NCBI GenBank assembly: GCA_937895825.1
Contig: CALBKP010000014.1
Span: forward strand, 1 to 13,489
Source: an uncultured Alistipes sp.
GTDB taxonomy: Bacteria > Bacteroidota > Bacteroidia > Bacteroidales > Rikenellaceae
Direction of reading: 5' to 3'
Length of the DNA stretch: 13,489 nt
Shown: one piece after another, positions 6,632 through 13,489 of the stretch
Numbering within the stretch: the first letter of the stretch is position 1
How the letters are laid out: each line of letters starts with the position of its first letter
Notes under the pieces: generated by a model
What the model was told of the DNA's origin: nothing
Databases searched by the model: none
What the model saw: only the letters and a program-made list of their open reading frames with translations
Position numbers and translations under genes: made by a program

Positions 6632-9600
6632 AGCGTGCCAAGATACTCAGTGCAAGTGCCGGATCGGGAAAGACATATCAGTTGGCGCTAAAATATATTT
6701 GCGACATTATCGAACGCCCCGATAGATACCGCAATATCCTCGCTGTCACCTTTACCAATAAGGCTACCGAGGAGATGAAGTCGCGTATCTTGAACGAGAT
6801 ACATATCTTAGCCTCAGGCGGCAAAAGCATCTATATCGACAAAATTGCCGAGGAGCTCAATATGTCGGAGCCAAAGATTCGTGAGTGTGCCCTCAAAGTC
6901 CGCACGCGCATACTTCATGACTACTCACGCTTTACAGTGCTTACCATCGATCGATTCTTCCAACGCATACTGCGTGCCTTTATCAAGGAGCTTAGCTTAG
7001 ATCTTAACTACAACATCGAACTCGACACCACATTGCTTTTGGAGCGCAGTGCCGATATGCTTGTCGAAAGTATTGCCGAAGAACCAGAGGTGCGACGCTG
7101 GCTACTCGAGTTTGCCGAGGAGAGAATAAACGATGGCACACGTTGGGATATGCGCTCTGACTTATGCCACTTGGGCGAGGAGCTATTTAGAGAGAATGGA
7201 GCCAAGCGGATTAACACATCGTTGGGCAAGAAGGAGCTACGCAATGCTGTTAACTCTTTGATTAAAGAGAGCGAGGTCTGCAAGCATAGACTCAAGGAGT
7301 TAGGCGAGCAAGCCTTGGAGATAATGGCAAAGTATGGCGTTGTTGCCTCGCAATTTAAGAGCAAGAGCAAAAGTGCTGCTTCCAACTTCGCTATATATGC
7401 AACCGGAGAGCTTAAAGCCCCCAATGCTACCATGCTCAAGGCGGCAGATAATATCAACGAGTGGTACAGTAAAGATGCCGATGGCAACACCATCGCAGCG
7501 GCCAATGAGCTAATGCCTATACTCAACGATATATGTAGGACATACACCCAGGGTATCAATAAGATAAACACCGCAAAGCTCGTTAGAGACAATTATCGCA
7601 GTTTCGCGCTTCTCTCGGATCTTCAGCGTAACATCACAAACATCTGCGACGAGGAGAACATAATGATTCTCAGCAAGACGAAAGATATACTCTCAACATT
7701 TGTTGATGACAGCAATGCTCCGTTTATCTACGAAAAGGTAGGTAGTCGATATGATCACTACATGATCGATGAGTTTCAGGACACGTCGGTTCGTGAATGG
7801 CAGAATATGCTTCCACTACTAAAGGAGGCACTTGCATCAAATCGCAATGCTTCGGTATTTATCGTGGGCGACATCAAGCAGTCGATCTACCGCTGGCGTG
7901 GCGGTGACTGGCGACTTCTTAACAGTGGAGCTATTGCCGACTTGGGCCAGGAGAACGTGGAGGTGGTGCATCTTAAGAACAACTACCGCAGTTTGGAGAA
8001 TGTCGTTATGTTCAACAACGAGATTATCGCGCGCGTTGTCGATATGGACAATGCTTATCTAAATAAGATTGTCGACAATGCGTTGAAGAATAGGCGAATT
8101 AGCGATGCAACTCATGCTTCACTTTATAACATTATGGAGTCAGCATACTGCGATCACAAGCAAGAGCCCGTCACCAAGGATAAGGACAAAGGCTATGTCG
8201 AAGTATGCGCCTTCGACCCTACATGTGTCGATTCTCCATTTATCGAGGCCATCGAGAGTGCTATAAGCCGTGGTTATCGCTATCGTGATATACTTATCCT
8301 CGTGCGTAAATCGTCGGATGCCAAGCGCGTTGCCGATGCACTGTTTGAGTACAAGGACAAAATGTTCACATCGCGCGGAGAGGCTGGATTCAACGTGCTT
8401 ACGCCCGATTCACTCACACTCGAAGGATGCGATATTGCAGAGTTTATCGTGGCAATCCTTCGCCTTGCCATTAACCAGCATAACGATATCGAGCGTGGAG
8501 TATATAACCGTTTCCTCGGTTATGACCTCGACCACACCTTCGATGACAATGAGTTAGACCTCATGCATCGTCTGGCACACCTCTCACCAATGGAGGCATT
8601 CGAGCTGATTGTATCCTACTTTAATCTACATGAGCGCAAGCAGAGTATCGCCTTCATACAAGCTATGCACGAACAGATTATCAACTTCTCGACCACACGC
8701 ATAACCGATATTCAGCACTACTTAATGTGGTGGGAGGAGCGTGGCAAGAACGAGGCTGTTAAGGTGGAGATGACTGACGATACAATTGAGATTACGACGA
8801 TACATAAGGCCAAAGGTCTTGAACGCGACGTGGTGATCATCCCTTACGCCTCGATCGACATGGTACCTCGAAGCATCCACTCACCTATCGTATGGGCGAA
8901 GGCCGATAATCCCGATAGTAGCGCCTCGACATTGGGTGATTTTCCCGTGAGTTATAGTGGAGCGATGGAGGAGTCGGCATTCTCGGAAGAGTATTACAAA
9001 GAGTTGGTGATGAGCCATGTCGACGGAATCAACTTGTTATATGTAGCTATCACGCGTGCATCTCGTGAGCTATATCTATTCTTTCCGAAGAATCTGCATA
9101 GCAAGACGAGCAGCGATAATATCACTACAACCGTGCCGTTAATATGGAGCGCTGTGCAGGATATGTGTCACAACCCCGAAACTGTAATGAGCGAGGGCGA
9201 GACAGCCTTTGTAACGTATAAGATTGGAGTTGCGCCACAAGCAAAGAGATATAGTTCGCGTAATGCCATGGTCGAAAATGTATTGCTCGATGATTATACA
9301 ACCAACAGCCCCAATATCAAGGTTCGCTTCCCCGTGTCGAGATACATTGATGAGTGTAGCGGTCAGAAGCGCACATCTATCAATGCAGGTCTTCGTCTGC
9401 ACTCAATCTTTGAACGTGCAGTTAGTGAGGCTGATTTACGCGCTACCATAGAGAAGATGGTGCTTGATTGTGTTATTGATGAGAATGAAGCTATCACTTT
9501 GCAACAAAATGTAAATAAGGCTCTTGAGTCCGATATAATAAAGGAGTGGTTTAACGGTGAGTGGGACGATGTGAAGATCGAGGCTGACATCATCCTACGC

Positions 9601-9807
9601 AACAAGCAACGTCGCCCCGATCGTGTTATGATTAAGGGCGATCGTGCCGTTGTTGTCGATTATAAGTTTGGCGAGCTTCGCAGTCCAAAATATGCAAAGC
9701 AGGTGGCTGAGTATATGTCACTATTGGCTGATACCAGTCTCTATAACCACATCGAGGGATATGTATGGTATCTTATGACAGGCGAGTTAGAGTGCGTTAA
9801 ACAGTAG
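6628..9807 (+). CDS. addA: AddA-like UvrD/Rep-family helicase-nuclease
   Basis: ATP-driven 3'-5' DNA translocase and nuclease, partner of the AddB-like protein in double-strand-break resection. The 1059-residue protein has all superfamily 1 helicase motifs in order: Walker A ASAGSGKT (residues 9-16), Ia TFTNKAT (41-47), II DEFQD (381-385), III GDIKQSIYRWRG (414-425), IV NYRS (452-455), V TIHKAKGLE (724-732) and VI YVAITR (805-810). The C-terminal PD-(D/E)XK nuclease keeps H925 (RLHSIFE), D998 (RPDRV) and D1011-Y1012-K1013 (VVDYKFG), so both subunits appear nucleolytic, as in AddAB rather than RecBCD. I prefer the ATG at 6628, which overlaps the addB stop as ATGA and starts MKRAKILSASAGSGKT. 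An ATG at 6619 would add three residues. Translational coupling of the two subunits is likely. Confidence 0.93.
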   Translation: MKRAKILSASAGSGKTYQLALKYICDIIERPDRYRNILAVTFTNKATEEMKSRILNEIHILASGGKSIYIDKIAEELNMSEPKIRECALKVRTRILHDYSRFTVLTIDRFFQRILRAFIKELSLDLNYNIELDTTLLLERSADMLVESIAEEPEVRRWLLEFAEERINDGTRWDMRSDLCHLGEELFRENGAKRINTSLGKKELRNAVNSLIKESEVCKHRLKELGEQALEIMAKYGVVASQFKSKSKSAASNFAIYATGELKAPNATMLKAADNINEWYSKDADGNTIAAANELMPILNDICRTYTQGINKINTAKLVRDNYRSFALLSDLQRNITNICDEENIMILSKTKDILSTFVDDSNAPFIYEKVGSRYDHYMIDEFQDTSVREWQNMLPLLKEALASNRNASVFIVGDIKQSIYRWRGGDWRLLNSGAIADLGQENVEVVHLKNNYRSLENVVMFNNEIIARVVDMDNAYLNKIVDNALKNRRISDATHASLYNIMESAYCDHKQEPVTKDKDKGYVEVCAFDPTCVDSPFIEAIESAISRGYRYRDILILVRKSSDAKRVADALFEYKDKMFTSRGEAGFNVLTPDSLTLEGCDIAEFIVAILRLAINQHNDIERGVYNRFLGYDLDHTFDDNELDLMHRLAHLSPMEAFELIVSYFNLHERKQSIAFIQAMHEQIINFSTTRITDIQHYLMWWEERGKNEAVKVEMTDDTIEITTIHKAKGLERDVVIIPYASIDMVPRSIHSPIVWAKADNPDSSASTLGDFPVSYSGAMEESAFSEEYYKELVMSHVDGINLLYVAITRASRELYLFFPKNLHSKTSSDNITTTVPLIWSAVQDMCHNPETVMSEGETAFVTYKIGVAPQAKRYSSRNAMVENVLLDDYTTNSPNIKVRFPVSRYIDECSGQKRTSINAGLRLHSIFERAVSEADLRATIEKMVLDCVIDENEAITLQQNVNKALESDIIKEWFNGEWDDVKIEADIILRNKQRRPDRVMIKGDRAVVVDYKFGELRSPKYAKQVAEYMSLLADTSLYNHIEGYVWYLMTGELECVKQ

Positions 9808-9828
9808 CTTGAAATAGAAAAATTATTG

Positions 9829-9836
9829 TATCTTTG
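9829..9836 (+). promoter_or_regulatory. -7 box immediately before the ABC exporter gene
   Basis: TATCTTTG is a perfect Bacteroidota -7 box and ends only 4 bases before the ATG at 9841. The nearest -33 candidate is TTG at 9809-9811, with a 17-base spacer, shorter than the usual 19-21. If used, transcription would begin at or within a few bases of the ATG, giving a leaderless or almost leaderless message. Confidence 0.6.
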
Positions 9837-9840
9837 TAGC

Positions 9841-11538
9841 ATGAAACGTACCCTATGGAGTATCATCCCGCAGAGCTATCGTCGTCGTGCCATCGGTGTC
9901 ACTATGACTATATTCTTGCGTGCATTACTCAACTTTGTGGGTGTGGCTACGTTAATACCAGTTCTCACACTAATAATCGACAGCGATAATATCGCGTCAT
10001 CGAGTTATCTGCACGATATATACACGTGGCTTGATGTTGGGTCGTACAACTCCTTCGTAGCCATCGTCTGTTGTAGTGTGGTGGCAATCATTCTACTAAA
10101 GAATGTTGCCATTATGCTACTCTATCGTAGCGAGCGTAACTATATCTACTCGCTTTACGAGCACCTATCAAGGCTGCTATATTTAGCATACCACAAGCGA
10201 GGCTATGGCTTTATCAAACATAATAACTCAGCCATACTTACCCGTAACGTAAACGTTGTCAGTCTGATGTTTGTAGTGGGCGTTCTCAAACCCGTTGCCA
10301 CCATTATTGGTGAAGTGTTGCTTCTTGCGCTAATCTTTATGGCTATAATGTGCTATGCTCCATCTGCAGCACTTTTAGCTGTGGGTATTATGATGCCTAT
10401 CGTTGCCATCTTCTATATGGCTATGCGCCGTAGGTTAAACGATATAGGACAGCGAGAAAATGAGGCACAGCGCGCCAAGAGCCGTGTCGTTGCGGAGAGC
10501 TTCCGCGGTTTTGCAGACATCGAGATAGGTGGAGCATTCCCACAGATGTTCAGACGCTTTGAGAAGGCAATGAGCGAGGTTGTGGCTCTACGAAAACGCA
10601 ATGCCACGATAAGTATATTTCCACAGATGTTTACCGAGGTGGGCCTTGCGCTGGGTCTTGTCACGCTGGTCATGCTCGGTATAAGTGGCACATACGAGGA
10701 TATGACCCTCCTATTCGGTATCTTTGCCGTGACGGCCATCCGATTAATTCCATCGGTACGTAGCATAATGTCGGGATGGAGCACGATACGTTATAACAGA
10801 TATACCATCGATACTTTGGCCGACATAGCCATTAACGAAGATATAGTTGAGCCAACCTTGATTAACGACCGATTTAATTTTACTCGCGTAATCGAGCTTC
10901 GTGACCTAAGCTTTAAGTTCGAGGATTCAGATAAGGAGGTAATCAACGGCCTGTCGTTACAAATCGCACGTGGTGAGCGTGTCGGTATTCGTGGAAGCTC
11001 AGGTGTGGGTAAGACAACGCTTTTCAATCTGATTCTCGGGCTCTATCGTCCAACGTCAGGTGGTATATATATTGATGGTGAGGAGCTACGAAACGATAAT
11101 ATCGCTAAGTGGCAAAATACCATAGGATATGTGTCACAATCGGTGTTTATTGCCGATATGACACTGGCCGAGAATATTGCCTTCGGTTGCGACGCCAATA
11201 ATATAGATTACGATCGTGTAAATAAGGTAATTGAGCTATCTGACCTTAAGGAATTCGTGACATCACTGAAGGATGGCATTCATAGCCGTATCGGTGAGCA
11301 AGGCAGCCGTATATCTGGCGGTCAGCGACAGCGTATTGGCATAGCACGCGCACTTTATAAAGGCTGTGATGTGCTGTTCTTTGACGAGGCTACGTCGTCG
11401 CTCGATGGTAAGACAGAGGAGAATATTAACAGTGCGATACGTCGCCTATCCAACGACAATCACTCGCTTACAATTGTGGTCATTGCCCACAGAGAGAGTT
11501 CGTTGGAGTATTGCGACCGCATAATAACACTCGAATAA
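9841..11538 (+). CDS. ABC exporter half-transporter (membrane domain fused to ATPase)
   Basis: Inner-membrane ATP-binding cassette exporter of 565 residues, probably working as a homodimer. The first 310 or so residues hold several hydrophobic stretches consistent with the six-helix type I exporter domain (for example around ILLKNVAIMLLY and LLALIFMAIMCY). The ATPase follows: Walker A GSSGVGKTT (385-393), Q-loop Q433 (GYVSQ), signature ISGGQRQR (491-498), Walker B with D515-E516 (LFFDEATSSLD) and H550 (IAHRE). All catalytic residues are present. No C39 peptidase domain precedes the membrane domain, so it does not trim a leader itself. The ATG at 9841 gives MKRTLWSIIPQSYRRR; an in-frame TTG at 9826 would lie across the -7 box and is rejected. 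The cargo is unknown: lipids, polysaccharides and peptides are all possible. The next gene overlaps by one base. Confidence 0.9.
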   Translation: MKRTLWSIIPQSYRRRAIGVTMTIFLRALLNFVGVATLIPVLTLIIDSDNIASSSYLHDIYTWLDVGSYNSFVAIVCCSVVAIILLKNVAIMLLYRSERNYIYSLYEHLSRLLYLAYHKRGYGFIKHNNSAILTRNVNVVSLMFVVGVLKPVATIIGEVLLLALIFMAIMCYAPSAALLAVGIMMPIVAIFYMAMRRRLNDIGQRENEAQRAKSRVVAESFRGFADIEIGGAFPQMFRRFEKAMSEVVALRKRNATISIFPQMFTEVGLALGLVTLVMLGISGTYEDMTLLFGIFAVTAIRLIPSVRSIMSGWSTIRYNRYTIDTLADIAINEDIVEPTLINDRFNFTRVIELRDLSFKFEDSDKEVINGLSLQIARGERVGIRGSSGVGKTTLFNLILGLYRPTSGGIYIDGEELRNDNIAKWQNTIGYVSQSVFIADMTLAENIAFGCDANNIDYDRVNKVIELSDLKEFVTSLKDGIHSRIGEQGSRISGGQRQRIGIARALYKGCDVLFFDEATSSLDGKTEENINSAIRRLSNDNHSLTIVVIAHRESSLEYCDRIITLE

Positions 11539-12419
11539 TGTATTACGACTATGTCATAGCAGGCCTACGCCTACGTTCCGATATCGACCTTGTAGCAGTT
11601 GGCATCCGAGGCTTTCAACCATTTGTTGCGGATGTTGAAGGCGAGGCAGAATGTACCGTTACACATAACCCAATGATGGATATTGCTGCTCTTGGCAAGT
11701 ATCACGAGTTGGCAACATCTTATGTCTCTGAGGCCGATGCAGACAGCTGCTTCGGACGCACCACGGCGGGATACCTCTACTCCATTCAGCGTCGTCGTCC
11801 CGAGAGTCCAGTGACATACTTTCATATCGAGCGCGATAGTGGCCATGTGACCACAAACATTGAAACAGCAGATAATATAGATGTCTCTATTTTACGCTTT
11901 GGCATATGGGTTATGTTTGGCGTTGTTATGGCCTCGCGAGGTGCTATTGCCATTCACTCATCAACAATCGTTGCTGATGGCCGCGCAATACTCTTCCTGG
12001 GCGAATCGGGCACAGGTAAGAGCACCCACACACGTCTCTGGCGCGATAATATCGATGGCGCACGCTTGCTGAATGACGACTCTCCGATCATACGTATCAT
12101 CGACGGCAAGCTACGTGTCTACGGCTCACCATGGAGCGGCAAAACACCGTGCTACAAGAACGAGAGCTACCCCATTGCAGGCTTCTGTCGTTTGGCACAA
12201 GCTCCGTATAACAAGATACATCGTCTACCAACGATTATGGCCATTGGCGCACTTCTGCCATCGTGTCCACCAATCTTTGCCCACGACGAGTATCTGCAAG
12301 ATTACATCTGCAAGAGCATTGGCGAGGCCATTCGTTTAGCCCCCACATATCGCCTTGAGTGTCTGCCAAATAGTGCAGCAGCAGAGTTGTCGTACACTAC
12401 AATAATGAAAGAGGTATAG
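11538..12419 (+). CDS. HPr kinase-like P-loop protein (HprK C-terminal domain family)
   Basis: A 293-residue protein whose central part resembles the catalytic domain of HPr kinase/phosphorylase. The segment IAIHSSTIVADGRAILFLGESGTGKST matches the order in that family, with Walker A at G155-T163 (GESGTGKST) and an aspartate pair D180-D181 in LLNDDSP, comparable to the HprK 'ADD' site. A second short glycine motif, GSPWSGKT, follows. The N-terminal 120 residues do not look like the HprK N-terminal domain, and no HPr gene is nearby, so ordinary carbon-catabolite control is unlikely. HprK-like proteins of this shape are known in some ribosomal-peptide cassettes, where at least one phosphorylates a precursor peptide; that role here is inference. 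The start is the ATG at 11538, overlapping the exporter stop as TAATG. An in-frame position at 11511 would add nine residues inside the exporter gene and is rejected. Confidence 0.72.
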   Translation: MYYDYVIAGLRLRSDIDLVAVGIRGFQPFVADVEGEAECTVTHNPMMDIAALGKYHELATSYVSEADADSCFGRTTAGYLYSIQRRRPESPVTYFHIERDSGHVTTNIETADNIDVSILRFGIWVMFGVVMASRGAIAIHSSTIVADGRAILFLGESGTGKSTHTRLWRDNIDGARLLNDDSPIIRIIDGKLRVYGSPWSGKTPCYKNESYPIAGFCRLAQAPYNKIHRLPTIMAIGALLPSCPPIFAHDEYLQDYICKSIGEAIRLAPTYRLECLPNSAAAELSYTTIMKEV

Positions 12420-12420
12420 C

Positions 12421-12888
12421 ATGGCAGATATTCGTGACATAGCTAAGGATAATATCGAGCAACTCGTAGCCCCTGGTGAGCGGTTCAAGATGATGGTTAC
12501 GGGGTATAGCATGCTTCCGCTCTTGGGCTATGGCCGCGATGTTATTGTGCTTAGACGCATAGACACCATCGAGCCTATACTTGGTCGTATAGCGATGTTT
12601 CGCGCTATGGATAGACATATCATCGTACACCGTGTTGTGGCTGTTGATGGCGATGTTGTTACCTTTCAGGGCGATGGTAACCCATACCAGCAGGAGCGAT
12701 GCCGACGTAGTGATGTTGTAGGTGTCATCGAGGAGGTCATCCGCGAAGATGGGCGCGTGGTAAGTTGCCTAACACGTATCTGGCGACTACGCGAGCGCAT
12801 TTGGCTTTGTCAACCACGCCTTGTTCGTCGCTATGCTCTTGCCATCTTGCGCCGTATGGCAAACTATAAACGTAAAAAACAAGGATAA
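12421..12888 (+). CDS. S24/S26-family peptidase-like protein, Ser/His/Asp type, no membrane helix
   Basis: Small protein of 155 residues related to signal peptidases and LexA-like proteases. The family features are V26-T-G-Y-S-M-L-P33 with nucleophile candidate S30, IIVHRVVAV with H70, and FQGDGNPY with D85. Histidine where most bacterial signal peptidases carry lysine, plus the GD-x-N motif, resembles the SipW/Sec11 branch (S26B). Unlike those, no hydrophobic segment long enough for a membrane anchor is visible at either end. The C-terminal 45 residues are instead strongly basic with scattered W and L (RIWRLRERIWL, RRYALAILRRMA) and may bind a membrane surface or nucleic acid. It sits one base after the HprK-like gene and two bases before ispF. 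It may process a peptide handled by the neighbouring exporter. Proteolytic activity has not been shown by anything here. Confidence 0.72.
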   Translation: MADIRDIAKDNIEQLVAPGERFKMMVTGYSMLPLLGYGRDVIVLRRIDTIEPILGRIAMFRAMDRHIIVHRVVAVDGDVVTFQGDGNPYQQERCRRSDVVGVIEEVIREDGRVVSCLTRIWRLRERIWLCQPRLVRRYALAILRRMANYKRKKQG

Positions 12889-12890
12889 CT

Positions 12891-13370
12891 ATGGATATAA
12901 GAATAGGTCATGGCTTTGATGTTCACGCTCTCGCCGAGGGTTTGCGCCTTGTGTTATGTGGCGTGGAAGTACCACATACTAAGGGCTGCGTTGCCCACTC
13001 TGATGGCGATGTAGCCATTCACGCTATATGCGATGCTCTGCTCGGTGCGTTGGCACTTGGCGATATAGGCAAGCTCTTTCCCGATAGCGACCCTAAATAT
13101 AAGGGCATAGACTCCACAAAGCTACTTCACGATGTAATTGACATAGTACGTAGTAAAGGCTTTAATATTAATAATATAGATTGTACTATTGCTATGCAGC
13201 AGCCTAAGCTACGGCCCTACATCGACACAATGCGCGAACGCCTTGCCGAGGTGATCGGTATCACGATAGACAGGATCTCGGTCAAGGCTACCACTACTGA
13301 ACACCTTGGCTTTGAGGGTCGTGAAGAGGGTGTATCAGCCACAGCTGTCACGCTTCTTATTAAGTCATAA
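12891..13370 (+). CDS. ispF: 2-C-methyl-D-erythritol 2,4-cyclodiphosphate synthase
   Basis: Fifth step of the MEP (non-mevalonate) isoprenoid pathway: converts CDP-methylerythritol 2-phosphate to methylerythritol 2,4-cyclodiphosphate with release of CMP, in the cytoplasm, normally as a trimer. The 159-residue length is standard. The zinc site is complete: D10 and H12 in GHGFDVH, and H44 in DGDVAIHA. Also present are AHSDGD, LGDIGKLFPDSDP and the C-terminal KATTTEHLGFEGREEG signature that forms the nucleotide and trimer interface. It starts two bases after the S26-like stop, with an AAGGA five bases before the ATG that could act as a weak ribosome binding site. This is a housekeeping gene probably read from the ABC exporter promoter. 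No ispD fusion is seen. Confidence 0.97.
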   Translation: MDIRIGHGFDVHALAEGLRLVLCGVEVPHTKGCVAHSDGDVAIHAICDALLGALALGDIGKLFPDSDPKYKGIDSTKLLHDVIDIVRSKGFNINNIDCTIAMQQPKLRPYIDTMRERLAEVIGITIDRISVKATTTEHLGFEGREEGVSATAVTLLIKS

Positions 13371-13391
13371 TCGCGTAAAAGAGAAAAAGAT

Positions 13392-13422
13392 TTTGCAGAA
13401 TTAAATAAAAGTGCTACATTTG
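13392..13422 (+). promoter_or_regulatory. Promoter of the tRNA-Leu gene
   Basis: TTTG at 13392-13395 and TACATTTG at 13415-13422 are separated by 19 bases and match both elements of the Bacteroidota promoter. The start would be near 13427-13430, about 17-20 bases before the mature tRNA 5' end. No clear intrinsic terminator for ispF lies between 13371 and 13391. Confidence 0.8.
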
Positions 13423-13446
13423 CAGCGTCTTTTTAAAAGATCGGTT

Positions 13447-13489
13447 GCTCGGATGGTGGAATAGGTAGACACGCCGGACTTAAAATCCT
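13447..13489 (+). tRNA. tRNA-Leu(UAA), 5' part, cut by the right edge
   Basis: The mature end begins GCTCGGA (acceptor strand), then T8-G9, a GTG/CAC D stem at 13456-13458 and 13470-13472, the AGGTAGA D-loop residues typical of leucine tRNAs, and the anticodon loop CTTAAAA at 13479-13485 with anticodon TAA at 13481-13483. It decodes UUA and probably UUG. The sequence stops at base 42, so the 3' half of the anticodon stem, the long variable arm and the T arm are outside. C28 (13475) faces T42 (13489), an apparent mismatch in the anticodon stem. Confidence 0.92.

Noticed and set aside
7008..7592. A 194-residue open frame on the minus strand inside addA
   Set aside because: It lies wholly opposite a strongly supported helicase gene, is low-complexity (rich in S, L and A) and has no promoter or family resemblance. 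It is a shadow of the coding strand.
10413..11027. Minus-strand open frames of 78 and 123 residues opposite the ABC exporter
   Set aside because: They are antisense to conserved ABC ATPase and membrane-domain codons, with no start signal or recognisable motif.
9808..13370. A RiPP precursor peptide or PqqD-like gene inside the exporter cassette
   Set aside because: I looked between and around the three genes. Junctions are at most 2 bases, the gap before the exporter is 33 bases, and no small ORF with a leader-core pattern fits.
13428..13440. Palindrome TCTTTTTAAAAGA before the tRNA
   Set aside because: The arms are separated by one base and are only A/T-rich with a single G-C pair, so no stable hairpin can form. 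It follows the promoter and is part of the tRNA leader, not a terminator.

Overview
The window looks like ordinary chromosome from a member of the Bacteroidota, most likely order Bacteroidales. The evidence is the promoter style (TTTG or TTG, about 19-20 bases, then TAnnTTTG), the near absence of Shine-Dalgarno sequences, a secreted GIN-domain (DUF2807) protein, the Bacteroidota form of AddAB, and an alaS gene divergent from an M23 peptidase. I cannot name the genus. Genes are tightly packed. No insertion sequence, phage gene, CRISPR array or integrase is visible.

Left part (1-2985): the 5' part of alaS runs leftward off the window. A 113-base divergent promoter region separates it from a rightward group of two tandem, paralogous, membrane-anchored M23 (LytM-type) peptidases and a HAD-family phosphatase. 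The divergent region holds a perfect 10-bp inverted repeat whose arms are two outward-facing -7 boxes.

Middle part (3002-9807): a promoter is followed by a secreted GIN-domain protein, an AddB-like nuclease and an AddA-like helicase-nuclease. The genes are 13 bases apart and then overlap by 4 bases, so they probably form one transcript. The two large proteins should form the double-strand-break end-resection complex that feeds RecA.

Right part (9829-13370): a -7 box lies only 4 bases before the ATG of an ABC exporter gene. Next come an HPr kinase-like P-loop protein, a small S24/S26-type peptidase with a Ser/His/Asp arrangement, and ispF of the MEP isoprenoid pathway. Junctions are +2, +1 and -1 bases, so this looks like one operon. 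The exporter, HprK-like and S26-like trio is the least explained part of the window. It resembles parts of ribosomal-peptide maturation and export systems, but no precursor or PqqD-like gene is present here. The window ends inside a tRNA-Leu(UAA) gene that has a textbook Bacteroidota promoter.
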